Shown in pieces: positions 36,664 to 45,219 of a stretch of DNA of 64,000 nucleotides (position 1 is its first letter; the number at the start of each line of letters is the position of its first letter). The notes under the pieces were generated by a model that was given only the letters and a program-made list of their open reading frames with translations, was not told the origin of the DNA and did not search any database. Position numbers and translations under genes: made by a program. Source of the stretch: Pseudoruminococcus massiliensis (GTDB lineage: Bacteria > Bacillota > Clostridia > Oscillospirales > Acutalibacteraceae); assembly GCF_900291955.1 (NCBI RefSeq), contig NZ_OLMR01000002.1, forward strand, positions 1-64,000. The letters run 5' to 3'.

Positions 36664-36684
36664 GCATTTTAGCGAAACTTTTTA
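36664..36684 (-). repeat. Dispersed repeat copy downstream of murG
   Basis: On the minus strand this reads TAAAAAGTTTCGCTAAAATG followed by C. It matches 45737-45757 at 20 of 21 positions and shares AAAAGTTTCGCT with the copies near recN and argR. Confidence 0.75.
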
Positions 36685-36704
36685 GTTTTTATTGCTCACT
36701 TTAA

Positions 36705-37841
36705 TTATTTCTTTTTTGCCTTTGTTGCAGACAAAACTTCTATAATAACTGAGTAAATTCTCTTTGTAGCGTCAGTAATAGCCATTGCCTTTGCATTTTT
36801 AGTAAATTCTGCAAGACGCTCACTATCAGATGCAAGCTTATCAATTTCTCTTGTAAGCCTTTCAGGTGTAAGTTCGCTTTCTTCAATAACAACAGCGGCA
36901 TTTTTATTTGCAAGAGCCATAGCATTGTGATACTGATGATTCTCCGCAACATTAGGTGACGGAATCAAGATTGAAGGCTTGCCCTGTGCCTGAATTTCGC
37001 TCAAAGTAATAGCACCCGCTCTTGCGATAACCAAATCAGCCGCCGCAAGACAAGTTGGCATATTGTTTATATATTCTCTTATATCGAGGTTAGTAGCTTT
37101 TTCGAGGTCAGTACCCTTTTCTTTGAGTAAATCAGGGAACCATTTTCCATATTGTCCATAAGCGTGGATATGCTGATATTTTCCGTCATTGGCACTTCTT
37201 GCAATAATATCAGCAAGAGATTCGTTGATAATTCTTGCACCAAGACTTCCACCAAAGGAAAGAATTACAGGCCTTGAATCCAAGCCAAGCTCTTTTCTTG
37301 AGGCTTCCTTTTCAGCTGTGAGGATTTCACCTCTTACTGGGTTACCTGTATCAACTGTTTTGCAGTTCTTTTTTAGATAATCCTTTGCACTTGGTACAGC
37401 AAGCATAACTCTATCAACAAGCTTAGAAAGCATTTTAGTTGTAACACCAGGGAACGCATTCTGTTCATGAATTACAGTAGGAATGCCCATCTTTGCGGCT
37501 GTCCTTATTACTGGACCGCTGACATATCCGCCTGTTCCAACGCAAATATCAGGCTGAAACTCTAAAAGAATTTTCTTAGCCTCTTTACTTGCTGTAATAG
37601 CTTTTTTAGCTGTAACAATATTTTTCTTAATTCCTGCTGGAGTAAGTTTTCTCGAAAAGCCCTGAATAGAAATTGATTTAAATTCATACCCTGCCTGAGC
37701 TACAAGCCTTTCCTCCATACCGCCCTTATTTCCGATATAAAGTATTTCAGCGTCAGGCTGACGAAGCTTAACATATCCTGCTATGGCAAGTGCAGGGTTA
37801 ATATGACCTGCTGTGCCACCACCTGCAAATACAATCTTCAA
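36705..37841 (-). CDS. murG: Lipid II synthase MurG
   Basis: MurG adds GlcNAc to lipid I on the inner membrane face to give lipid II. The 378-residue GT-B enzyme starts KIVFAGGGTAGHINPALAIA, then has IHEQNAFPGVTTKML, ILSFGGSLGARIINE and RAGAITLSEIQAQGKPSILI with PNVAENHQYHNA for donor binding. The start codon is TTG, with AGGAGAG upstream. It follows ftsW by 71 bases. Confidence 0.96.
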   Translation of the reverse strand: MKIVFAGGGTAGHINPALAIAGYVKLRQPDAEILYIGNKGGMEERLVAQAGYEFKSISIQGFSRKLTPAGIKKNIVTAKKAITASKEAKKILLEFQPDICVGTGGYVSGPVIRTAAKMGIPTVIHEQNAFPGVTTKMLSKLVDRVMLAVPSAKDYLKKNCKTVDTGNPVRGEILTAEKEASRKELGLDSRPVILSFGGSLGARIINESLADIIARSANDGKYQHIHAYGQYGKWFPDLLKEKGTDLEKATNLDIREYINNMPTCLAAADLVIARAGAITLSEIQAQGKPSILIPSPNVAENHQYHNAMALANKNAAVVIEESELTPERLTREIDKLASDSERLAEFTKNAKAMAITDATKRIYSVIIEVLSATKAKKK

Positions 37842-37912
37842 GCTACAACTCTCCTTAATTATAATAGTTGGAAATTCGCTTTAAATTATTTTAGAAACAA
37901 AGCTTAAAAGCT

Positions 37913-39142
37913 TTAAGTCTTTTCTATATTGGCAGTTCTCGAGATAGAGAGAACTATTCCCATCTGTGCTAAAAGCATAATCAACGATGAACCACCATAG
38001 CTAAAGAATGGCAAGCTGATACCTGTATTCGGAAGCAAATCTGTAACAACCATAATATTGATAACAACCTGTATGCCAATCTGTGCTGTAAGTCCTATTC
38101 CAAGAAGTGAACCAAATTTATCCTTAGCTCTCATTGAAATAGTAATTCCTCTCCAAACAAGGAGTGCAAAAACTAAAAGAATAATCAAAGCACCGATAAA
38201 GCCCATTTCTTCACATACAACAGCGAAAATAAAGTCGTTCTGTGCTTCAGGCAGATACAAATGCTTTTGTCTTGACTGTCCAAGCCCCAAACCCCAGAAA
38301 CCACCTGAGCCAATAGCATATAGAGAGTTTCTTGTTTGGTAAGTATCGTCCCAAGTCTGTTGGTCAATATAGTCAAGAGCCTGACCCCAAGCACCAATTC
38401 TGTCCATTGCATAGCCAAGATTATCAGTTAAATACAAAACAAGAATAGCAGCTACAATAAGTCCTCCAGCCAAAACAAACCAACGAAGCTTAACACCACT
38501 TACAAACATCATAACCGCTGCAAGGGAAATAATAATAACAATACCTGACCAGTGAGGCTCTAATGCCATAAGAACAACAGTTATTGCAAGAATAATAACC
38601 TCTGGCAGAACTCCTATTTTGAATGTTCCCATTTCATTTATATGTACCGAACCCCAGTGGGCAAAGAAAATGATTATTGCAAACTTACTGATTTCAGAAG
38701 CCTGCATGGTAAATATTCCAAGTGGCAGCCATCTATGAACACCTGTTGATGATGGTATAAATAAAACCACTGTCAAAAGCAGGAATGATAAAATCAATAT
38801 AAGAAAAGCAAATTTATGCAAATGATGATAGTCAAAATATGAAAGAATAAACATTAAGCCTATTCCTATGGCTGCAAAAATTGCCTGTCTTGTCAAGTAA
38901 TAATAGCTGTTGCCATTTTGATAGGCATATGCCGCAGGATAGCTTGCCGAAAACATCATTACCAAACCTATAAAAAGAAGTGCAATAACTAAAAATAAAA
39001 ACGGCATATCAAGACCGAGTCTTATTGAAAAGGGTTTTAATTTCGCTCTGACTTTTCTCGGTGAAGCTTGGTGTTGTCTTTGCTCTAATCTTACGCCGAC
39101 ATTTTCATTATTAGCCCTTGCACCAGATGTCTGACTTGGCAA
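37913..39142 (-). CDS. ftsW: Peptidoglycan glycosyltransferase FtsW (SEDS family)
   Basis: This is a SEDS polymerase that links lipid II into glycan strands with its partner PBP. The 409-residue protein has a basic cytoplasmic start and about ten membrane helices. Family motifs include VMMFSASYPAAYAYQ, GIFTMQASEISKFA, EAQNDFIFAVVCEEMGF and GISLPFFSYGGSSLIMLL. A TTG at 39142 is preferred because GGAAG lies nine bases upstream; a GTG at 39151 overlaps that site. FtsW and sporulation SpoVE cannot be separated by sequence alone. The neighbouring SpoVD-type PBP is its likely partner. Confidence 0.9.
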   Translation of the reverse strand: MPSQTSGARANNENVGVRLEQRQHQASPRKVRAKLKPFSIRLGLDMPFLFLVIALLFIGLVMMFSASYPAAYAYQNGNSYYYLTRQAIFAAIGIGLMFILSYFDYHHLHKFAFLILILSFLLLTVVLFIPSSTGVHRWLPLGIFTMQASEISKFAIIIFFAHWGSVHINEMGTFKIGVLPEVIILAITVVLMALEPHWSGIVIIISLAAVMMFVSGVKLRWFVLAGGLIVAAILVLYLTDNLGYAMDRIGAWGQALDYIDQQTWDDTYQTRNSLYAIGSGGFWGLGLGQSRQKHLYLPEAQNDFIFAVVCEEMGFIGALIILLVFALLVWRGITISMRAKDKFGSLLGIGLTAQIGIQVVINIMVVTDLLPNTGISLPFFSYGGSSLIMLLAQMGIVLSISRTANIEKT

Positions 39143-39175
39143 AATAAACACTTCCTTTCATAAGCCAATAAAGGT

Positions 39176-40168
39176 TTAAACGCGTGAAAGTATGAATGCA
39201 CATACACCGCCTATAATAGTAACTACTGAAAATACAAGAACAATCTTAACCTCAGACCAACCGCACATCTCAAAATGATGATGAATAGGAGCCATTTTGA
39301 AAATACGCTTGCCATGAGTAGCTCTAAAATAAAGAACCTGAAGAATATCAGAGAACATTTCAACAATATAAACAATTCCAACAGGAATCATAAGGATAGG
39401 CATATCTATTCCAAATGCTAAGGCACAAACTACACCGCCTAAGAATAATGAGCCTGTATCACCCATAAATACCTTTGCAGGGTGGAAATTCCAAATCAAG
39501 AATCCAAGGCAGCCACCAGCAACTGCTGCGGAGAAAATGCTCATACCAATATATCCACTAAAGCTTGCAATCATCATAAAGAAAATTGCACCAAAGAATG
39601 TGACTGAACCACATAAGCCGTCAATTCCATCTGTGAGGTTAACAGCATTAACCATACCAACAATAAGAATTGCTGCTATCGGCCAATAGAATAAACCAAT
39701 ATCTACTGTTCCAACAAAAGGAATATAAGTAGTGCTTGTGCCACCGCTTAGATAGATTGAGAGCAAGTATGCTGCTGCAACAAGGAATTGGAACAAAAGC
39801 TTTTGATATGCTTTTAAGCCAAGATTACGCTTCTTGACAACCTTTATGTAGTCATCAATAAAACCAACTGCACCAAATGCAACCGCCATCAGAAGTCCGG
39901 CATATATTTTAATAGTTGCAAGACGAGTTTCTTCTGATGTTGAATGAAACAAAGTAACGCACAATATAGTAGAAACTATAATTCCTGCAATGAACATAAA
40001 TCCACCCATAAGCGGTGTTCCCTGCTTGCTTTTGTGCCACTTTGGACCGTCCTCAAGTATTGTAGAACCGAAATGAACCTTGCGTAGAAAAGGTATAAGC
40101 CATACTCCCATCAATGCCGATATTCCGAACGACACCGCCGCCGCAATAATGGTCCACATTCCTGTCAT
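39176..40168 (-). CDS. mraY: Phospho-MurNAc-pentapeptide transferase
   Basis: MraY transfers phospho-MurNAc-pentapeptide to undecaprenyl phosphate, making lipid I. The 330-residue protein has about ten membrane helices. Signatures are KQGTPLMGGFMFI, GFIDDYIKVVKKRNLGL, NLTDGIDGLCG, FMGDTGSLFLGG and APIHHHFE. The ATG at 40168 follows GGGTGG by seven bases. It comes directly after the Mur-ligase-like gene, where murF or murE/murF normally stands. Confidence 0.96.
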   Translation of the reverse strand: MTGMWTIIAAAVSFGISALMGVWLIPFLRKVHFGSTILEDGPKWHKSKQGTPLMGGFMFIAGIIVSTILCVTLFHSTSEETRLATIKIYAGLLMAVAFGAVGFIDDYIKVVKKRNLGLKAYQKLLFQFLVAAAYLLSIYLSGGTSTTYIPFVGTVDIGLFYWPIAAILIVGMVNAVNLTDGIDGLCGSVTFFGAIFFMMIASFSGYIGMSIFSAAVAGGCLGFLIWNFHPAKVFMGDTGSLFLGGVVCALAFGIDMPILMIPVGIVYIVEMFSDILQVLYFRATHGKRIFKMAPIHHHFEMCGWSEVKIVLVFSVVTIIGGVCAFILSRV

Positions 40169-40209
40169 TATTATTCCACCCTTCAAATTTACTCTGTATA
40201 TTTTTGACT

Positions 40210-40779
40210 TCAGAGTTGATTTATAACATTTAGAACCACCGCAAGCGGAACTCCCATAGCAACAAGTGTTGAAGAAACCGCAAGTACCAGTTCTACTGAA
40301 AGTTGGCTTGATTTTGAAAGCTTAACTCTTCCGATAACACCTGTGCCGAGAAGCTCAAATACAGTTTTGTCATCTTGTGGATTTATATTTTTAGCAATCA
40401 AATCCGCCTCATTGCTGTTAATAGAATAGAACAGCACATTTTTTTCTTTAATACTAAGATTTTCGCTGAACGAATAAGGAAGTACAATGTTATTAAATTT
40501 TTCAATAAAATCAGCATTAACTTCTTCCGCATCGCAAAGCACAAGAATAGTTTCAAGATTAAAATCTTTGAGAATATCTTCTTTGAGTAACGAAGCATTT
40601 AAAATGATAAAATCGCAAATCTTGCTTGCTGTCATAAGAGCATCTTTACAGCTATGTTCTTCTTGATTAAGAGTTGAAACAATAAAACCTGCCGAACGCA
40701 AAATTTTAGTCAAAAGCATTGTCGCCTGTTCTGCTGTCTCACCTAAAACAGCAATAAGTCTGACTTTCTTATCAATCAT
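40210..40779 (-). CDS. Mur-ligase-like protein without P-loop
   Basis: This is a 189-residue protein in the dcw cluster at the murE/murF position. The N-terminus (LIAVLGETAEQATMLLTKIL) aligns by eye with the Mur-ligase start VxGxTGTNGKTTT, but GTNGKTT has become GETAEQA, so the ATP P-loop is gone. The last 60 residues (GVIGRVKLSKSSQLSVELVL, then ALGIP-like AMGVPLAVV) resemble the end of a Mur-ligase central domain. The rest of the central domain and the C-terminal ligand domain are missing. The frame is intact and GAGGTG precedes the ATG, so it is not an obvious pseudogene. The relationship is inferred from pattern and position, not from a search. A regulatory or scaffolding role is possible. 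Confidence 0.55.
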   Translation of the reverse strand: MIDKKVRLIAVLGETAEQATMLLTKILRSAGFIVSTLNQEEHSCKDALMTASKICDFIILNASLLKEDILKDFNLETILVLCDAEEVNADFIEKFNNIVLPYSFSENLSIKEKNVLFYSINSNEADLIAKNINPQDDKTVFELLGTGVIGRVKLSKSSQLSVELVLAVSSTLVAMGVPLAVVLNVINQL

Positions 40780-40850
40780 TCTTAATGCACCTCACATCTA
40801 ACCATATCAACGGCTATACAGCTAAATACTTTAAGCTAATCTAAAAATAT

Positions 40851-43100
40851 CTACATTATATTACTCTTTTGTTCAAAGGTGACGGTTATAACTGTTCCCC
40901 TTGATACAACCTTGCCCTTTTCTATGCTCTGAACCTCTGCGGTTACAGAATCATCGCTTGAAAATGTACCAGAAATTGTAATATTCAATCCAGATTGAGT
41001 TGCCAAATCAGATGCTTGAGACATACTCAATCCCTTAAAATCTGGAACTGTAACAGTATCACTCTCTGCTGAATCATCAGTATAAAGGATAACCGTACCA
41101 CCCTTTGGAACATATGAATATGGGTCAGGGCTTTGTGATATAACTGTATCACCATCACCCTTTATAACTGCTTTAAGCTCAGCATTTGAAACTGCCGCAG
41201 AAGCCTCATCAACAGCCATTCCACCATATGCAGAAATCTGTGTGCTGAGATTTTCAAGCTCACTTTCACTATATTTCTTTTCAACACCAAGATAAGGCAA
41301 AACTTCAGACATAATATTTCTAAAGCAAGGACCTGCAACCGATGCACCATAGTAGCTATCACCAAGCGGTGTATCAAAGTAACAAAGCAAAGCAATCTCT
41401 GGGTCATCACATGGTGCAATACCGGCAAAAGATGCAATATAGTCATCTATGCCATCATTGTTATTATCTCTGTGAGTTTCTGATGTACCTGTTTTACCAC
41501 CTATTCTATAGCCAGCTACATAACCATTCTTTGCACCACCGCTTATTGCGTTCTGCTCAAGCATAGCAAGAACTTGGTCTGCAACATCTTTACTTATAAC
41601 CTGACGCTTAACTGTCGGTTCTGTAGACTTAATAACATTTCCATCAGAATCTGTAATCTGTGAAACGATATATGGCTGCATAAGCTTACCATCATTTGCA
41701 ATAGCTGAAATAGCCATAATCATCTGCATAGGTGTAATCTGGAAGTTCTGACCGAAAGGTGCAACTGCAAGGTCAATATCATACATCTTGCCTTCAACAC
41801 CATCTTGGTCAAAGAAAATATCCTCACTTTCACCAGGAAGGTCTATACCGGTTTTTTCAGAGAAGCCAAATGCAACATAATATTGATAGAATTTCTCTGC
41901 ACCAAGCATAAAGCCCATCTGAACATAAGCAGGGTTGCAAGAATTCATCAATGCCTCAGTAAGAGTCTGGCTGCCGTGTCCACTAAAAAGGTGACAACCA
42001 ATAGGTGCCGCTCCCTCATAAGGAATAATAGAACCTGTGCAGTTAAACCGAGTATTATCGTCAACAAGCTTTTCGCTCAAAACTGCCGCAGTTGTTACTG
42101 GCTTAAAAACAGAACCTGGAGTATACGTATCACTTATAGCCTTATTTCTCCATTGCTTAGTAAGAGCATCACTTGTTGCTTGGTCTTGTTCATTTTCTGG
42201 AAGACTTTCTATTTCTTTTTTAGTTTTTTCATCAGCAATATCAAACGGGTCGTTCGGGTCAAAGGAGTCTTCAACAGCCATTCCTAAAACCGCACCAGTC
42301 TTAACATTAACCATAATCGCACAACCACGGTTAGCGACCTTATTCTCTACAATAGCCTGCTTGACATACTTTTCCATAATTCGCTGAATCGTTTCGTCAA
42401 GGGTAAGTGTCAGATTATATCCATCTTGTGCCTCTATTTTCTGCTGATACTGATATGGCATATTTGTACCAATCGCATTTTGAGCAGTTATAATTCGTCC
42501 TGGCTTACCTGTAAGATACTCATCATATTGAGCCTCAAGACCTTCAAGACCTTGGCTGTCACTTCCGACAAAACCAAGAACGCTTCCAGCAAATTCATTA
42601 AGTGGGTAGCTTCTCTTAAAGTCCTCAACGGTATCAATCGCCTGAACAATACCATACTTTGATTTTATATCTTTAGCAAACTCAAGAACTTTATCACGAG
42701 TCTCAGTTTCTACTTGACGCTTCACCTCTATATAGTATGACTTTTTCAATGTCTTTTTATAAAGCTCTTCTGAATCAAGCTCAAGAATTTTTGCAAGACC
42801 ATCGGCAACTATATGGCGTTCTTCATCAGTTTCAAGAAAAATCGGAGCAATAACTATTTTCCAGACAGTAGCACTCTGTGCAAGCACCTTACCGTTTCTA
42901 TCATAAATACTTCCACGCTTTGCACTGATAGTAGTGTCGGCAAGCTGCTGATTAACAGCCCTTTTCTGAAGCTCAGGAGCCATATAGGTTTGAAGATAAA
43001 GAAGTCTTGCCGTAACTGAGCCGAAACCTGCAATCAAAATCACAAGCAAAACTATGAGCGACCTTCTCCAAAGCATAACTGTGGGACCTTTTTTTGCCAT
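40851..43100 (-). CDS. spoVD: SpoVD/FtsI-type penicillin-binding protein with PASTA domains
   Basis: This is a class B transpeptidase that cross-links peptidoglycan at the septum or in the spore cortex. The 749-residue protein has one N-terminal membrane helix and a dimerisation domain (RGSIYDRNGKVLAQS). The transpeptidase motifs are PGSVFKPVT (SxxK), SCN in MNSCNPAYVQMG, and KTGTSE. Two PASTA domains end the protein, the second starting VTVPDFKGLSMSQASDL. The ATG at 43100 follows AGGAGG. Only one class B PBP lies in the cluster. Vegetative FtsI versus sporulation SpoVD is not decided by sequence, although PASTA tails fit SpoVD. Confidence 0.9.
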   Translation of the reverse strand: MAKKGPTVMLWRRSLIVLLVILIAGFGSVTARLLYLQTYMAPELQKRAVNQQLADTTISAKRGSIYDRNGKVLAQSATVWKIVIAPIFLETDEERHIVADGLAKILELDSEELYKKTLKKSYYIEVKRQVETETRDKVLEFAKDIKSKYGIVQAIDTVEDFKRSYPLNEFAGSVLGFVGSDSQGLEGLEAQYDEYLTGKPGRIITAQNAIGTNMPYQYQQKIEAQDGYNLTLTLDETIQRIMEKYVKQAIVENKVANRGCAIMVNVKTGAVLGMAVEDSFDPNDPFDIADEKTKKEIESLPENEQDQATSDALTKQWRNKAISDTYTPGSVFKPVTTAAVLSEKLVDDNTRFNCTGSIIPYEGAAPIGCHLFSGHGSQTLTEALMNSCNPAYVQMGFMLGAEKFYQYYVAFGFSEKTGIDLPGESEDIFFDQDGVEGKMYDIDLAVAPFGQNFQITPMQMIMAISAIANDGKLMQPYIVSQITDSDGNVIKSTEPTVKRQVISKDVADQVLAMLEQNAISGGAKNGYVAGYRIGGKTGTSETHRDNNNDGIDDYIASFAGIAPCDDPEIALLCYFDTPLGDSYYGASVAGPCFRNIMSEVLPYLGVEKKYSESELENLSTQISAYGGMAVDEASAAVSNAELKAVIKGDGDTVISQSPDPYSYVPKGGTVILYTDDSAESDTVTVPDFKGLSMSQASDLATQSGLNITISGTFSSDDSVTAEVQSIEKGKVVSRGTVITVTFEQKSNIM

Positions 43101-43211
43101 ACTGTTCCTCCTTGTAATGCGAAAATAGGGTTGTAACAATTTGCAGTCACATCAGCAACCGCTTTGTTACAGCCCCGCCCTACTCTCCATACTTTTTTTG
43201 AAAGCTCTGCT

Positions 43212-43712
43212 TTATGACCAAAGACTTGTAAATGCGTCGGCTATCGTTTCAAAAACATTTTTAGGAGCATTTCCTTGCAGAATCTCTGCCTTATCCTCAC
43301 CCGACATTGTAATAAATTCCTTTTGCATATTATCAGCCTTAGTCATACCAAGATTGCTTTCAGCATAGCTTTCGATTTTCTCCTCAGAAAGCTTACTGTC
43401 AATCTGAATCTGATATTGTGTCTGTTCACCCTCAAGTATGCTAATTTCATTCTCTGCTGCGACGATTTGAGTGTTTAACTCGTTTATAAGTACATTTGAC
43501 TGTACAATAGTAATCGAAATAGCCGTAAAAATAACAACAAAAATAGAAATTGCAGCGACATAAAATATATTATGTCGTCTTCTTGCTTCCTTATCAATTT
43601 TTTCTTTAGGAAGCACTATCACATTATTCTTTTTAGGGTGTTTTTTAGGCTCAAGTTCAGGTGCAGCTTCAAATAAAGAGAGGTCATATGCACTGTTTAC
43701 TTGCTCTTTCAT
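43212..43712 (-). CDS. ftsL: FtsL/DivIC-like divisome protein
   Basis: This is a bitopic membrane protein of the division complex. The 166-residue protein has a charged cytoplasmic start, one helix (FYVAAISIFVVIFTAISITI, about 49-68) and an extracellular coiled coil (NELNTQIVAAENEISILEGE). A short conserved-looking AESNLGMTKADNMQKEFI follows, as in FtsL/DivIC. The position between rsmH and the PBP gene supports FtsL. Sequence divergence in this family is high, so the call rests on topology and context. AAGGGA precedes the ATG. Confidence 0.8.
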   Translation of the reverse strand: MKEQVNSAYDLSLFEAAPELEPKKHPKKNNVIVLPKEKIDKEARRRHNIFYVAAISIFVVIFTAISITIVQSNVLINELNTQIVAAENEISILEGEQTQYQIQIDSKLSEEKIESYAESNLGMTKADNMQKEFITMSGEDKAEILQGNAPKNVFETIADAFTSLWS

Positions 43713-43738
43713 TTCATCATCCCTTTCAGAATAGCTAA

Positions 43739-44686
43739 CTATTCGTCAATTCTCTTATAATCCTTAATCTTCTCACAAACTCTTAATTTTGCACTTCTGC
43801 TTCTTGGGTTTTCCTCAAGCTCTTCATTAGAAGCTTCAATAGGCTTTTTTGTAACAAGCTTTGCACTTGGGGTATTACCACAAACGCAAATTGGAAAATC
43901 CTTTGGGCAAGTACAACCCTGACACCATTTTGCCATTCTCTGCTTAACGATTCTATCCTCAAGCGAATGGAAAGTAATTACTGCAAGCCTGCCACCGTTT
44001 TTCAGCAATGAAAAAGCTGCGTCAAGCCCTTCTGAAAGTCTATCAAGCTCGCCATTTACGGCAATTCTCAACGCTTGGAAGGTTTTTCTCGCAGGGTGTC
44101 CATCACGCCTTGCTTTTGCTGGATACGCATTAGCGACAATTTCCGCAAGCTCAAGCGTAGTTTCGATTGGCTTAACTGCTCTTCTCTGTTCAATAGCACG
44201 AACGATACTTTTCGCAAATTTTTCTTCACCATAGAGCGTAAGAATTTTGCAAAGCTCGTTGAAGGGGAGTGTATTTACTAAGTCCGCAGCAGTTGTACCA
44301 TTTTTACTCATTCTCATATCAAGAGGTGCGTCGTGGTGATATGAAAAACCACGCTCCGGTGTATCAAGCTGTCTTGATGAAACGCCTATATCAAGCAAAA
44401 TTCCATCAACTGAGTAAATCTCAAGCTTGTTAGCCGCCTCTTTCATTTCAGAGAAATTCGATTTATATATAGTTACCTTATTATCATTATCAAAGCGGTT
44501 ATGTAGTGTCAAAATTGCCTCAGGGTCTTGGTCAATGCAGATAAGTCTGCCGTTTTCAAGTCTTTTTGCAATTTCTGACGAATGACCGCCACCACCTGCC
44601 GTACCGTCAATATAGATTCCGTCAGGTTTAATATCAAGATTTTCAATCGTTTCGTTCAACAGAACAGGTTTGTGTACAAATTCCAT
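43739..44686 (-). CDS. rsmH: 16S rRNA (cytosine-1402-N4)-methyltransferase
   Basis: RsmH methylates C1402 of 16S rRNA in the decoding centre. The 315-residue protein has HKPVLLNETIENL at the start, the SAM site YIDGTAGGGGHSSEIAKRL, LLDIGVSSRQLDTPERGFSY, and the end motif AVITFHSLEDRIVKQ. It starts two bases after the mraZ stop codon, so translation is probably coupled. Confidence 0.96.
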   Translation of the reverse strand: MEFVHKPVLLNETIENLDIKPDGIYIDGTAGGGGHSSEIAKRLENGRLICIDQDPEAILTLHNRFDNDNKVTIYKSNFSEMKEAANKLEIYSVDGILLDIGVSSRQLDTPERGFSYHHDAPLDMRMSKNGTTAADLVNTLPFNELCKILTLYGEEKFAKSIVRAIEQRRAVKPIETTLELAEIVANAYPAKARRDGHPARKTFQALRIAVNGELDRLSEGLDAAFSLLKNGGRLAVITFHSLEDRIVKQRMAKWCQGCTCPKDFPICVCGNTPSAKLVTKKPIEASNEELEENPRSRSAKLRVCEKIKDYKRIDE

Positions 44687-44688
44687 AG

Positions 44689-45108
44689 TTAAATTCCAAG
44701 TGAAGACATTAAATCAAACATATTATCTTCAGTAACCTTATTGTTATATTCGTTCCATCTGTCAAGGTCCCAGATTTCGGCTTTAAGTCCTGTGCCTATG
44801 ATTACAACATCTTTTGTAAGGCCCGCGTAATCTCTAAGTGGCTGTGGAATCAAAACTCTGCCCTGCTTATCAGGCTCAAGCTCTGCCGCCCCTGAAAACA
44901 GGAAACGCTGAATATCCTTTGTCTGTGAGCTTGGAAGACCTCTCAACTTTTCGCCAAGACTATCCCAATCACTCTTAGAAAGCACCGAAAGGCAGTTATC
45001 AAGACCTCGTGTAATATAAAATACACCACCAAGCTCTTCACGAAACTTAGCAGGCATAATCACACGACCTTTAGAGTCAATATTATGTTGGTATGTTCCC
45101 ATCAACAT
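44689..45108 (-). CDS. mraZ: Transcriptional regulator MraZ
   Basis: MraZ is an AbrB-like ring-forming DNA-binding protein that controls the dcw cluster. The 139-residue protein has two SpoVT/AbrB-like repeats: YQHNIDSKGRVIMPAKFREE at the start and ELEPDKQGRVLIPQPLRDY at about residue 75. The ATG at 45108 gives the family start MxMGxYxH; a GTG at 45120 and an ATG at 45102 are alternatives, and the ribosome binding site is weak. Four ten-base boxes at the promoter match MraZ sites reported elsewhere, so it probably regulates itself and the genes downstream. Confidence 0.93.
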   Translation of the reverse strand: MLMGTYQHNIDSKGRVIMPAKFREELGGVFYITRGLDNCLSVLSKSDWDSLGEKLRGLPSSQTKDIQRFLFSGAAELEPDKQGRVLIPQPLRDYAGLTKDVVIIGTGLKAEIWDLDRWNEYNNKVTEDNMFDLMSSLGI

Positions 45109-45142
45109 AATCTGCCACACAATAGGTAAATGAGTTCCGTTT

Positions 45143-45182
45143 TATTCACTTCGCTCTACTTTTACCCACCTTTCACCACTTT
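45143..45182 (-). promoter_or_regulatory. Four tandem MraZ-type operator boxes
   Basis: On the minus strand four 10-bp units follow each other without gaps: AAAGTGGTGA (45173-45182), AAGGTGGGTA (45163-45172), AAAGTAGAGC (45153-45162) and GAAGTGAATA (45143-45152). They fit the AAAGTGKNNN repeat known for MraZ in mollicutes and resemble the GTGGG-type repeats of E. coli. They begin at about the start of transcription and run toward the gene, a position suited to repression. Confidence 0.75.
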
Positions 45183-45190
45183 ATGTAATT

Positions 45191-45219
45191 ATTATAGTAT
45201 ACCGCCCCCAAAAAAGCAA
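45191..45219 (-). promoter_or_regulatory. Promoter of mraZ and the dcw cluster
   Basis: On the minus strand TTGCTT (45214-45219) and TATAAT (45191-45196) have a 17-bp spacer. The predicted start point falls at the edge of the MraZ boxes. Confidence 0.75.
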
